A DNA stretch of 64,000 bases, taken from contig NZ_JAPSLI010000001.1 of NCBI RefSeq assembly GCF_031180975.1, positions 606,022 to 670,021 of the forward strand, given 5' to 3'. Source of the stretch: Microbacterium sp. (GTDB lineage Bacteria > Actinomycetota > Actinomycetes > Actinomycetales > Microbacteriaceae). Position numbers and translations under genes: made by a program. Positions 1 to 7,050 of this stretch are shown one piece after another. Below the pieces are notes generated by a model. The model saw nothing but the letters and a program-made list of their open reading frames with translations. It had not been told where the DNA came from and searched no databases. Positions within the stretch are counted from its first letter, which is position 1; each line of letters begins with the position of its first letter.

Positions 1-329
1 TCATTGCCGACGGAGCGCCCGAGATCGCGCGCCAGGTCGTAGTCCGGGTCGCGGTGCCGCGGCTGGTACCCGCGCAACTGCGCGTCGACCCCTCGGCTGA
101 CATCGCGCAGAACGCCGTACTCCTTGGCATGGGAGGTCGGCTTCTTGCCGTCTCCCCGATGCTTCGGCTCGTAATCGGTGTTGCGCTTGTCGAGACCGCG
201 GATGGCGTCGGCATCCGCTCTGTGCTTGCCTCCGCGATTGCGGAAGGCGCCGGCGAAGCCGCGTTTGAACTCGTGCCCGGCGCCGTCCACGGCATCGATG
301 ACGTCGCGGATCAGCTTCTTCATCGACAT
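1..329 (-). CDS. Partial gene, candidate type VII-linked effector B (runs off window)
   Basis: The reading frame starts with ATG at 329 (a second in-frame ATG lies at 323) and stays open to the window edge, giving 109 residues. It begins three bases after the stop of the WXG100-like carrier gene at 333. The same 3-base spacing separates the paralogous carrier from its downstream gene at 3751, so the two positions are equivalent. The visible part is very basic, rich in Arg, Lys, His and Asp, and has no membrane segment. I do not recognise a domain. By position I infer it is the effector or toxin partner of the carrier, but the part that could carry a catalytic domain lies outside the window. 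Confidence 0.6.
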   Translation of the reverse strand, partial: MSMKKLIRDVIDAVDGAGHEFKRGFAGAFRNRGGKHRADADAIRGLDKRNTDYEPKHRGDGKKPTSHAKEYGVLRDVSRGVDAQLRGYQPRHRDPDYDLARDLGRSVGN

Positions 330-332
330 GCT

Positions 333-1040
333 TCAATCTCCCGAGATCTGCAGGTTGGCCAGGTCGGCGAGCAGCCGATCGGTGAGCTCCTCGACATCGG
401 CGGCGTGCGCATCCATGTCCGACGCAGCCTGGTCGAGGGCCATGAGGTCGGCGTAGAACTCGTCCACATCGCCCACCGCGCCCTCGACGACCGGGGCGTC
501 GAGCATGGCCGCGACCAGTCCCGGGACCTGCTCGGCGAGCGGTTCCAGCGCGAGCGGCAGCACCTCGTCGATCACCTTCTCGAGCGTGGCCTCCATCAAT
601 GCGGAGAACAGCTTCTTGCGCGCCAGGATGAGCACCGCCGCTCCGCCCGCCCCGAACGGTCCGGCTGCGAGCAGCGGCACCAGCTGCACCAGAGTGAGGG
701 TGACCTCGGCGATCACCTTCATCTTGAGGGCGAACACGATGTCGGCCGCGAGGTCGATGCCGCTGGCCGCCGGCCCGAGAAGGTCGATCAGCTGCTGCAC
801 GTTCTCGGAGCGGTTCCGGTTCCACGCCGTCACGTGCGCGGTGCCCGCCTGTCCGCGCATGGCGGCGGCGATCTCGCCGTTGATGCGGCGATCGGCGGTC
901 TGGACGAGCGTCTCCATGTCGTCTCGGTACCCCCGCACGAGCACGGCCGCCTTGCGCACCTCGTCCTCGTCGACGTCGGGCCACTCCAGTCCGAGCTTGT
1001 CCATCACCCAGATGAGCTCGTTCGGCAGCATCATTCCCAC
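333..1040 (-). CDS. WXG100-like carrier protein B (CpnT N-terminal-like)
   Basis: A 235-residue protein starting MMLPNELIWVM (after two start-proximal codons), a pattern typical of the actinobacterial WXG100-like domain found at the N-terminus of CpnT-type and other polymorphic toxins ('LGxxWPxxDED' follows). Alternating hydrophobic helices rich in Ala, Leu and Val occupy the middle (about residues 90-170), then an acidic helical tail rich in Asp and Glu. I chose the GTG at 1040: it lies 8 bases after a GGAGG and corresponds to the GTG used by the paralogue at 4459. The product is clearly homologous along its length to the 3755-4459 gene. Such domains normally sit in the same polypeptide as the toxin; here the protein ends after the carrier part. 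It has its own promoter of the shared cluster type (1061-1106). Role in secretion is inferred from family and context. Confidence 0.8.
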   Translation of the reverse strand: MGMMLPNELIWVMDKLGLEWPDVDEDEVRKAAVLVRGYRDDMETLVQTADRRINGEIAAAMRGQAGTAHVTAWNRNRSENVQQLIDLLGPAASGIDLAADIVFALKMKVIAEVTLTLVQLVPLLAAGPFGAGGAAVLILARKKLFSALMEATLEKVIDEVLPLALEPLAEQVPGLVAAMLDAPVVEGAVGDVDEFYADLMALDQAASDMDAHAADVEELTDRLLADLANLQISGD

Positions 1041-1060
1041 GGCGACCACCTCCGAGAATC

Positions 1061-1106
1061 ACGCTAACGAGTCGCGGATGACGGTGGCGATGGGGAGATC
1101 AGCCCA
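1061..1106 (-). promoter_or_regulatory. Cluster-type promoter upstream of carrier gene B
   Basis: Read on the minus strand, TGGG-N5-CTCCCC (1106 to 1092) is followed by a 25-base spacer and the hexamer TAGCGT (1066 to 1061), then about 20 bases to the GTG start region with its GGAGG. The same arrangement, with the same spacer to within one base, occurs upstream of three other genes of the block (4479-4524, 6999-7043, 29057-29102). The upstream element ends about 25 bases before the -10, so it would overlap or replace the -35 region, as an activator site would. Confidence 0.65.
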
Positions 1107-1128
1107 TCAGCGGCTGCGGGGGGGCGCC

Positions 1129-1433
1129 TCACCCACGTGACGCATCCCTTCTGCGGAGGCGCGCGGCTCGCGCATTCTCTCGATCGCGCGGCGCGCCGCC
1201 GCCCCTTGACGGAGTTCGGGAGATCTCATCGAAGATCCGCTCGATCTCGACACACTGCTCGGCGAGATCGACCACGGATGCCGGATCCACGGGCGCGAAT
1301 CCGCCTGAGCCTCCACACGGTCGAACCCGGCGGACGTGATCGCCACCTGCCATCCTCCGCGCTGATAACCCCACGCGATCTCGGCGTCGAGCTCCACGCC
1401 GTCACGTGAGACGCGAATCGAGCACTCAGCCAT
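1129..1433 (-). pseudogene. Small gene with apparent frameshift, unknown function
   Basis: An ATG at 1433 opens a frame with strongly G/C-biased third positions up to about 1305 (the residues include EIAWGYQRGGWQVAI). After that the coding signature moves to another frame, which gives FAPVDPASVVDLAEQCVEIE and stops at 1129-1131. The original frame continues with poor codon use to 1107. The two halves look like one about 100-residue protein interrupted near 1300-1310 by a one-base change. It may be a decayed immunity-type gene or a sequencing error; I cannot tell which. It lies just before carrier gene B and begins inside the 21-codon ORF at 1426-1491. Confidence 0.5.
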
Positions 1434-1491
1434 GGTTGTCGGCCACACGCGCAACCGCCTGCAACGTGGCCCTCCCGAACGTGCCTGTCAT
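1426..1491 (-). CDS. 21-codon ORF copying the head of the gene at 1504-2376
   Basis: The ORF encodes MTGTFGRATLQAVARVADNHG and stops inside the next ATG (the ATG at 1433 overlaps its end). Its first residues match the N-terminus of the 1504-2376 product (MTGTFGNLTVDAVARV), and the DNA around both starts is identical for 27 bases (1473-1499 and 2358-2384). It could be a leader peptide that couples translation to the downstream small gene. More likely it is the remnant head of a duplicated second copy whose frame has since broken. Confidence 0.4.
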   Translation of the reverse strand: MTGTFGRATLQAVARVADNHG

Positions 1492-1499
1492 GCGTCCCG
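1473..1499. repeat. 27-base direct repeat, copy 2 (start region duplication)
   Basis: This stretch covers the ribosome-binding region and first codons of the 21-codon ORF and is identical to 2358-2384. Beyond it, after 14 non-matching bases, an 11-base match (GCGGTTGCGCG on the minus strand) follows in both copies, so the duplicated segment originally exceeded 50 bases. Confidence 0.85.
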
Positions 1500-1503
1500 T
1501 GCC

Positions 1504-2376
1504 TCAGTCCTGGGATGGGCGAGGAGGCTCCCCCGGCACGAAATACCGCAGCGGAGAGAGCCCGGTGCGCACGACGGCGTCGCCCGCGGCATCCAGGAAC
1601 TGATCCATGGTCGCGACGCTGAGCGCGCCCGATGGATCGGCGATGATCACGTTGTCCACGACGGGGAGGAGCGTCGCGGTCCCCTTGGGCCACGCCGCGA
1701 ACGTCGTGGTGACCCCGCTGTCCAGCACCCGGATCTTCGGGTCCGCCAGGTGCACGTCCGGTCGCTGCAATGCGACCGACTGTGCCTCGTACGCGCGAAC
1801 GGCGAACAGCCTCAGCACCCGCTCGAAACGCATCTCCAGCGACGGATGCCGCTCGCGCCACGGGCACGGAGCCCAGGCGCCATCCGAGAGCACCACCGGA
1901 TGCGCGCTCACCAGTCGCCCGCCCTCGTCGTAGAGCTGCTCCGCCAGATCCAGCACACGGGCGATCCCCGCTTCGTCGTCCGCGCCGACGATCGCGAGCC
2001 GATCCCTGGAGAGCACGAAGACGACCGGTGGTCCGGTCACGTCCCCGACCTCGATCCGGGACGATTCGACGAGCACGGATGCCGCCACCTGCTCGTCCTC
2101 GACCAGGATCACCCCGTCCACAGGATCCGGAAGGGAACCCGCGGATGCCACGGTCGCCGCGACCGTGTCGGAGAACGGCTGCGACCAGGCTTCGGCTTGT
2201 CCCTGGGTCACCGCGGACCCGTCGCGCTCGTCAAGACCCACGAACAGCTCGCCACCGACGTACTCGACGCGCGGATGCGCTTCGCCGGGCGCGGTGACCG
2301 CGAGCACTCCGAGCTCACTCGCGCCGTAGACGCGCGCAACCGCGTCCACGGTCAGATTCCCGAACGTGCCTGTCAT
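1504..2376 (-). CDS. Uncharacterised 290-residue protein, candidate immunity or accessory factor
   Basis: Starts at ATG 2376, overlapping the stop of the preceding gene by ATGA, so the two are translationally coupled. The protein has no signal peptide or membrane segment and looks like a cytosolic mixed alpha/beta protein. Near residues 90-130 are hydrophobic strands (VVFVLSRDRLAIVGADDEAG), and near the C-terminus is LLPVVDNVIIADPSGALSV, faintly like the last strands of DUF1444-type proteins. I do not recognise the family. Its place after the candidate toxin gene (3032-3751) and the gene at 2373-3014 fits an immunity or chaperone role. Its N-terminal coding segment is duplicated at 1426-1491. 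Confidence 0.65.
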   Translation of the reverse strand: MTGTFGNLTVDAVARVYGASELGVLAVTAPGEAHPRVEYVGGELFVGLDERDGSAVTQGQAEAWSQPFSDTVAATVASAGSLPDPVDGVILVEDEQVAASVLVESSRIEVGDVTGPPVVFVLSRDRLAIVGADDEAGIARVLDLAEQLYDEGGRLVSAHPVVLSDGAWAPCPWRERHPSLEMRFERVLRLFAVRAYEAQSVALQRPDVHLADPKIRVLDSGVTTTFAAWPKGTATLLPVVDNVIIADPSGALSVATMDQFLDAAGDAVVRTGLSPLRYFVPGEPPRPSQD

Positions 2377-2384
2377 GCGTCCCG
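2358..2384. repeat. 27-base direct repeat, copy 1 (start region duplication)
   Basis: Identical to 1473-1499; it spans the ATGA stop/start overlap and the first codons of the 1504-2376 gene. The presence of the intact gene here marks this as the probable source copy. Confidence 0.85.
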
Positions 2385-3014
2385 CTCCTCTTCCTCTGCC
2401 GCCAGACTACCGGCGGCAGCTGAGGCATCGGCGTCCGCTCTCGCCGCGTCCAGCCTGATGACGTCGGCCCAGGACCAGGTCACGTCAATTCCTTCGACCG
2501 GGCCGGCGACCAGCCGCTCGGACACCCAGCTCGCCGGAACGACGTGAACTGCAAGCGACCAGTCCCCGGCAGCCTCATCGCCCGCCCAGACGAGTGCCAC
2601 ACCCACGCCCTCGGGAAAGACCCAGCGGTTCGCCTTCGTCGCCCCGGACGATCGAAGCGCCTCCGTGTACGAGCCGATGCTGTCGGCACGGCGCTCCGAC
2701 AGATCCATCACCGCCCACGGCCCCGCCCTGTGCATGCCCGCATCCTGCATGCGCGATGCGAACGCCTTGAGCTGCCCGGGCTCGGCATACGGGTTGTAGC
2801 CGCTGCTCGGATCGCCTCTCCAGGCGAGCGGAAGGATCCTCACGTCCCCACGAACGAGGACCGGCACGTCCGGCGCGAGCCAGCCATCACCAGAGGCCTC
2901 CGTAGCCCCCGGAGGGAGTCCGCCGCAATCCAGCATCAGATCGCGCCCGCGCGCGGGCAGAATCGCACCGGACACGAGCGAGGCGGGCCCGAACGCCGCA
3001 GTGCTGCTGTCCAT
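2373..3014 (-). CDS. Uncharacterised 213-residue protein, candidate immunity protein
   Basis: I chose ATG 3014 because a GGAAGGA lies 8-9 bases upstream; the frame stays open further but without a good start. It begins 17 bases after the stop of the candidate toxin gene, the usual position of an immunity gene. The product is soluble, mildly acidic, with several Trp residues (WVFPEGVGVALVWAGDEAAG, then DWSLAVHVVPASW) and an Ala/Glu-rich tail. No family is recognised. Immunity is inferred only from gene order. Confidence 0.65.
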   Translation of the reverse strand: MDSSTAAFGPASLVSGAILPARGRDLMLDCGGLPPGATEASGDGWLAPDVPVLVRGDVRILPLAWRGDPSSGYNPYAEPGQLKAFASRMQDAGMHRAGPWAVMDLSERRADSIGSYTEALRSSGATKANRWVFPEGVGVALVWAGDEAAGDWSLAVHVVPASWVSERLVAGPVEGIDVTWSWADVIRLDAARADADASAAAGSLAAEEEERDA

Positions 3015-3031
3015 CTCGCCAGTCCTTCCGC

Positions 3032-3751
3032 TCAGAGGTTGAGTTCGCGCCAACTGCCCGGCCATCTCGACTGATCGAGCACACCGTCGCCGTTCCGCCA
3101 CCCGGTGGCGTCATGCGGAATGTCGATGACCGCCTCCGGGATGCCGCTGGGCAGGTACCCGCCTGGGATCCAGTGCTCCACGTCCGTTCCGCCCTCGTTG
3201 CCCGACGGCACACGCAGTCCGGCCAGTTCATCCGGGCCGAAGTCACGGAGCTGGACATCACCCCCTTCGAAGAAGTCCGTCGGAAGGCCGAGCGCCTCTG
3301 CGAGCTCCTTCGGGCTGTTGACCTGATCCATCAGGTTGTTCAACTGGTCCGTCGGGAACACGTACGCCGTATTGGTGGTGTTGCCCGGGACCTGGTTGTT
3401 GCCGGGCCCCCAGTCGAGAAGGCTGTTGGTGCGATAGATGCGCGTCGCACCGTTCTCGAATTGGGCAAGGTGCTGCTGGATGTAGTCCTTGTCCAGGTAG
3501 TCCTCGGGGTCGGGGCGGTTGCCCTTGCCGGCGTCGACGACCTGGTTCGGCGTGGGGCCGTCCTTCTTCCAGCCGTCCTTGAGCGGATGCACGACGTCGG
3601 GCGAGTCGAGGTTCTGCACCTCGCTCGTATTGCGGTGCTGCTTCGACCCGTGCTTGCGGAACATCTCCGCCAGCTGCTTCACGTGCACCGGAGTGTCATC
3701 CAGCGCGCGCAGCAGCGGCTTGATCGCTTCGTCACCGATGCTTCTGGCCAT
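3032..3751 (-). CDS. Candidate effector/toxin A, 239 residues, unrecognised family
   Basis: Starts with ATG 3751 three bases after the stop of the WXG100-like carrier gene. The N-terminal third is polar and rich in Asp, Asn and Lys. The C-terminal half is compact: ATRIYRTNSLLDWGPG, AYVFPTDQLNNLMDQV, a Leu/Ala-rich helix, then EHWIPGGYLPSGIPEAVID and a Trp-rich end. This combination of a basic strand, an aromatic strand and a conserved-looking E-x-W-I-P-G-G loop is what small secreted enzymes of polymorphic toxin systems look like, but I cannot name the fold. An ADP-ribosyltransferase-like fold is one possibility. There is no signal peptide, so export would depend on the type VII-like route. 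Confidence 0.7.
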   Translation of the reverse strand: MARSIGDEAIKPLLRALDDTPVHVKQLAEMFRKHGSKQHRNTSEVQNLDSPDVVHPLKDGWKKDGPTPNQVVDAGKGNRPDPEDYLDKDYIQQHLAQFENGATRIYRTNSLLDWGPGNNQVPGNTTNTAYVFPTDQLNNLMDQVNSPKELAEALGLPTDFFEGGDVQLRDFGPDELAGLRVPSGNEGGTDVEHWIPGGYLPSGIPEAVIDIPHDATGWRNGDGVLDQSRWPGSWRELNL

Positions 3752-3754
3752 GTC

Positions 3755-4459
3755 TCAGTCCCCCGTGATGTTCAGGCTCGAAAGGTCCGCGAGCAGCCGC
3801 TCGGTCAGCGTCTCGACATCCGACGCGTGCATCTCCATCTCGCTCTCCGCCTGCTCCAGCGCCTGCAGATCCGCGTAGAACTCGTCCGGGTCGCCCGCGA
3901 CCGCCTCCACGATCGGCGAGTCCAACGCCGCCATCACGACACCCGGCAGCTCCTCCGCCAACGGCTCGATCGCCATCGGCAGAAGCTGATTCATCAGCTG
4001 CTCGATCGCGACATCCACCGCCGCATTCAGCAGCTTCTTCTTCAGGATCAGCATCGGACCGGCGCCCACCGCGGTGATCGGGTTCGTCAGCATACCGACC
4101 AGGGCGATCATCGTCGTCGTGACGTCCGCGATCACCTTGATCTTCAACGCGAACACCGCCCCCGCCGCGATATCCATCGCCGGCGGTACCGGACCCAGCA
4201 GATCCACCAGCCGCTGCAGATTCTGCGACCGGTTCGTGTTCCACGCGCTCACATACGCCGGGCCCGCCTTGCCCCGCATCGCCGCCGCCAGGTCGCCGTT
4301 CACCTTCCGGTCCATGACCTGGATCTTCGCTTCGAGCTCATCGCGGAAGTCGCTGACCATCCCCGCGCCCCGGCGCAGCTCGTCCTCATCCACATCCGGC
4401 CAGTCGAACCCGAGCTTCTCCATCACCCAGATGAGCTCATTCGGCAACATCATTCCCAC
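3755..4459 (-). CDS. WXG100-like carrier protein A (CpnT N-terminal-like)
   Basis: Start GTG 4459 lies 7 bases after GGAGG; the reading frame is open upstream to 4525 but those codons cross the promoter. The 234-residue product begins with the GMMLPNELIWVMEKLGFDWP pattern of the WXG100-like domain seen at the head of CpnT-type toxins, continues with 'DEDELRR' and a helix ending in WNTNRSQNLQ, has hydrophobic helices around residues 90-165, and ends with an acidic helix. It is a close paralogue of 333-1040. It is followed at 3 bases by the candidate toxin, so carrier and cargo are separate, translationally coupled proteins. I infer that it binds the effector and presents it to the FtsK-type ATPase. 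Confidence 0.82.
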   Translation of the reverse strand: MGMMLPNELIWVMEKLGFDWPDVDEDELRRGAGMVSDFRDELEAKIQVMDRKVNGDLAAAMRGKAGPAYVSAWNTNRSQNLQRLVDLLGPVPPAMDIAAGAVFALKIKVIADVTTTMIALVGMLTNPITAVGAGPMLILKKKLLNAAVDVAIEQLMNQLLPMAIEPLAEELPGVVMAALDSPIVEAVAGDPDEFYADLQALEQAESEMEMHASDVETLTERLLADLSSLNITGD

Positions 4460-4478
4460 GAGTAAACCTCCGCAGACG

Positions 4479-4524
4479 ACCCTATGCTCAGGCGGGATGC
4501 CCTCGCGATGGGGAGAAGAGCCCA
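4479..4524 (-). promoter_or_regulatory. Cluster-type promoter upstream of carrier gene A
   Basis: On the minus strand, TGGG-N5-CTCCCC (4524 to 4510) is followed after exactly 25 bases by TAGGGT (4484 to 4479). The element lies the same distance from its start codon as the one upstream of carrier gene B (1061-1106), although the spacer sequence differs, which argues for conserved function rather than recent duplication. Confidence 0.7.
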
Positions 4525-4535
4525 CATCCGCCGCG

Positions 4536-6254
4536 TCACTTCGCGGCCGCCCATTGCACGATGCCGTACGTGAGCGGCGCCGGGGCGCCGTTACGGGCCG
4601 TCACGCCGCTCACGTCACGGTCGACGACCGTGATCCGCGGGTTCGTCGCGATCGGCAGTGCGAGCGCGGCACGCACGATGGTGAACTCGATCAGCGCGCG
4701 GATGTCGCGCGCCTCGTAGACATCGACCGTCTGGGCAAGCTGCGCGATGAGTGTGTCGCGCTCGGCGTCCGCATGTCCGGTGACGGATGCCGCTCCCTGC
4801 GTGCCCCATTGCGCGGCGATCTGCGCCGGCGACTGCGGGATCGGCACGCGGGCGATGACGGCATCCCACCCGCGCTGCCCCAACGCCGCGTCGACGTCGT
4901 CGCTGCCGCAGTCGGCGATGCCCCAGCCGGCCTCCGCTGCGGCGTCCCGGAGTGCGCTGAAGGCTCCGGCGGCGAACTCGCTGCGGCGGTCGTACAGCAC
5001 GCACACCCGCGCTCCCGCCCCCACGCCGGCGGACTGACGCTCGGCGGCCGGATCCTCACTCTGTGTGCCGAGGGTCTGCGCGAAGCCCGAGTCCTCGTTC
5101 ACGATGTCGTAGGCGCGAGAGCCGGGTGCGGACACCATCGAGGTGGTGGCGGTGTAGGCCGCCGCCCATTCGCCGCCACCGGCTTCGGCGAGCGCCCGCG
5201 CCGGAAGGGCGCGGAGGAAGGCGGAGCGGGCCCGCTCGTCAGCGAACACCCGGGAGGGGTTCAGCATCACCGCCCAGACGGTGCCGTCGTGCGTGGTCTG
5301 CACAGTGAAGTCCCGACGCTCGAGTTCGCGGATCACCGCGCGGTTGGACGCCATCGGGGTCACTTGCGCGACGTCCAGCCGGGTGCCGATGGCGGACACG
5401 GGATCGCTGCCCGGCGGGACGAGCTCGACCCGCGCGATCTGCGGGCCGACCCCGCCCTTGTAAGACGGGTTGGGCACCAACGTCACGCTTTGACCGGCCT
5501 CCTCGTCGCGCACCCGGTCGACGACGTACGGGCCGCTGGAGAGCCGCAGATCCTGCGGGATCGCCTTCTTGTCCGGCAGCTCGAAGCCCTCGTTCCAGAC
5601 GGCGGCGAGATCCTTGAGCGCCGCGGGATCGGCATCCTGGATCGCGCGGATGACGGCGTTCTTCGCCTCCATCGCGTCGTCCGTGCCGAAGGCGCGCTTG
5701 CCGGCGACGTGGGCAGGCACCGGAGCCGTCACCGCCTGCTGCCAGTCGATCGCCGGCTGCGGGAACGTCACCTCGATCGCCCGTGCGAACTCGTCGACCT
5801 CGGGGAGCGCGACCTCGGGGAGCGCGACCTCGGGCGCATCCCCTCCGGCCTCCCCGTCGGCCTCCTCGTCCCGCTCGAAGAGCCCGGATGCTCCCGCCCA
5901 GCCCAGCAGCAGGTCGGCAGCGTCGAGGGGGATGCCGTCCGACCAGGTCGGCTCGGCGAGATCGTAGCGCACGGTGAAGGGATCCTCCGACACGATGCGG
6001 ACGGTTCCGAAGCTCTCATCCGGGACGAACTCGCCGTCGACGACGTCGCCGAAGTCCGCGCGGATCGTCTCGGCGATGTCGATGTTGCCGGGCGACGGTG
6101 ACGCCAGGGCGTTCACGGACGTGAACCCGCCGCTCCATCCCACGGCGACCTTCGTGTCGGGCACGACGGTCTGCGGCAGCGTCGACGCGCAGCCGGTCAG
6201 GCCTGCCGCCAGCAGCACGATCAACGGTGCCGCGACGCGGCGATGGGCTCTCAT
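4536..6254 (-). CDS. Family 5 extracellular solute-binding lipoprotein (orphan)
   Basis: The 572-residue product starts with a basic segment, a hydrophobic run and the lipobox LTGC (Cys about residue 22), so it is a lipoprotein on the outer face of the membrane. The body follows the SBP_bac_5 layout of peptide/nickel-binding proteins: an early region like NIDIAETIRADFGDVVDGEF, then TVRYDLAEPTWSDGIPLDAAD, the 'x-WSDG-xP' segment typical of the family. No permease or ATPase gene for it is present in the window. It lies 10 bases after the small gene at 6265 and inside the secretion locus, so it may serve that system rather than peptide uptake. A tandem 15-base repeat inside the gene (5796-5834) encodes repeated EVALP. 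Confidence 0.8.
   Translation of the reverse strand: MRAHRRVAAPLIVLLAAGLTGCASTLPQTVVPDTKVAVGWSGGFTSVNALASPSPGNIDIAETIRADFGDVVDGEFVPDESFGTVRIVSEDPFTVRYDLAEPTWSDGIPLDAADLLLGWAGASGLFERDEEADGEAGGDAPEVALPEVALPEVDEFARAIEVTFPQPAIDWQQAVTAPVPAHVAGKRAFGTDDAMEAKNAVIRAIQDADPAALKDLAAVWNEGFELPDKKAIPQDLRLSSGPYVVDRVRDEEAGQSVTLVPNPSYKGGVGPQIARVELVPPGSDPVSAIGTRLDVAQVTPMASNRAVIRELERRDFTVQTTHDGTVWAVMLNPSRVFADERARSAFLRALPARALAEAGGGEWAAAYTATTSMVSAPGSRAYDIVNEDSGFAQTLGTQSEDPAAERQSAGVGAGARVCVLYDRRSEFAAGAFSALRDAAAEAGWGIADCGSDDVDAALGQRGWDAVIARVPIPQSPAQIAAQWGTQGAASVTGHADAERDTLIAQLAQTVDVYEARDIRALIEFTIVRAALALPIATNPRITVVDRDVSGVTARNGAPAPLTYGIVQWAAAK
5796..5834. repeat. 15-base tandem repeat (2.6 copies) inside the binding-protein gene
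   Basis: The unit gacctcggggagcgc is repeated perfectly and then in part, keeping the reading frame and encoding EVALP units in a Glu/Ala-rich surface loop. Because the unit is a multiple of three, copy-number change would alter loop length without breaking the gene. Confidence 0.8.
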
Positions 6255-6264
6255 CGCGACGAGG

Positions 6265-6492
6265 TCAGACGAGGTCGGCGCCGTCGTCGCCCTCGGCCGC
6301 CACCTCGCGGAACCTCTCGCTCTCCTCGCTCTCGAGCCACGCGCGGGCGTGCTCCAGCAGGATCGCCGGCGATTCCTCGGCCTCCTCCGCGGTCGAGAAC
6401 GGCCCGATCGTGTCTTCGGAGGGCCGCTCGTCCGCGCGCACCACCGACTGCGTCGAGAGGTTGTACCAGTAGTAGCTCTGCGTCCCGCTCAT
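6265..6492 (-). CDS. Small acidic protein, 75 residues, SPOR-like 'GPF-T-EEA' type
   Basis: Start ATG 6492, with a GGAG about 10 bases upstream. The N-terminus QSYYWYNLSTQSVV followed by IGPFSTAEEAEE is the pattern of a widespread small actinobacterial family that pairs an aromatic strand with 'xGPFxTxEEA'. The rest is an acidic helix. It has no signal peptide. Its stop is 10 bases before the lipoprotein gene, so both probably share a transcript. Function is unknown. Confidence 0.7.
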   Translation of the reverse strand: MSGTQSYYWYNLSTQSVVRADERPSEDTIGPFSTAEEAEESPAILLEHARAWLESEESERFREVAAEGDDGADLV

Positions 6493-6592
6493 CAGCCCCG
6501 TGCTCCGATCATCTTCCCGATTCTATGCGCCGTCCGCCGCGGCCTCAGGGCGAACGCCCTCCGCGGCCGTCCCCGTCGGCCCTCGCACGCAG

Positions 6593-6635
6593 AGAGGTCG
6601 CGGCCCCGGTCCCCTGACCGGATGCCGCGACCTCT
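6593..6635 (-). terminator. Strong hairpin downstream of the WXG100 gene
   Basis: AGAGGTCGCGG (6593-6603) pairs perfectly with CCGCGACCTCT (6625-6635), and a second nested stem CCGGTC/GACCGG lies inside. The hairpin lies 15 bases after the stop of the WXG100 gene, so it separates that single-gene unit from the downstream pair. Confidence 0.75.
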
Positions 6636-6649
6636 GCCGATGCGATGGC

Positions 6650-6943
6650 TCAGCCGCCGGCGAGCTCCGAGTCCTTGTCGCGGATGGAGTCGGCCATCCG
6701 GTCCAGAGCGTCGGCCATGTCGTTGACGGCCTCGGCTGCGTCGTCGAGCGACGACGTGAGCTCCTGGTAGGCCGTGTTGTAGGCGTCCGAGGCGTTCTCG
6801 GTCTTGAACCCGTCCTGGACGAGCTCGTCGATGATGCCCTGGAGCTCCTTCAGGGTGTCGCCGATGGTGCTGCGACCGTCACGGAGTCGCGCAGCGGCGC
6901 CCTCCATCTCGCTGTAAGTTGCACCGAAATCGTGTCCGGCCAT
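6650..6943 (-). CDS. WXG100-family type VII secretion target (WXG-less subtype)
   Basis: A 97-residue helical-hairpin protein without signal peptide. Helix 1 runs to LQGIIDELVQDG and helix 2 starts at ASDAYNTAYQEL, the length and layout of ESAT-6/WXG100 proteins. The turn has the sequence DGFKTENAS instead of W-x-G. AGGAGG lies 8 bases before ATG 6943. It has its own cluster-type promoter and its own terminator, so it can be made in large amount independent of the machine operon. By family it is the small substrate or co-substrate of the FtsK/SpoIIIE-type ATPase encoded just upstream. Confidence 0.85.
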   Translation of the reverse strand: MAGHDFGATYSEMEGAAARLRDGRSTIGDTLKELQGIIDELVQDGFKTENASDAYNTAYQELTSSLDDAAEAVNDMADALDRMADSIRDKDSELAGG

Positions 6944-6998
6944 GAGAACCGCCTCCTGCGTTCGTCTTGTTCAGGCCCCTTCGGCCTCTCTCACGTCG

Positions 6999-7043
6999 AG
7001 GTTAGCCAATCATCACCACCCCGCAAACGGGGAGCGGTACCCA
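6999..7043 (-). promoter_or_regulatory. Cluster-type promoter upstream of the WXG100 gene
   Basis: On the minus strand, TGGG-N5-CTCCCC (7043 to 7029) is followed by a 24-base spacer and TAACCT (7004 to 6999), about 55 bases before the start codon. It is the most divergent of the four related sites (GTTT instead of ATCG after the C-run), but both conserved blocks and the spacing are kept. Confidence 0.6.
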
Positions 7044-7050
7044 TGCACCT

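Noticed and set aside
1107..1454. Intact 115-codon gene in one frame
   Set aside because: Codon use is good only up to about 1305; the second half has poor third-position bias in this frame and good bias in the frame ending at 1129.
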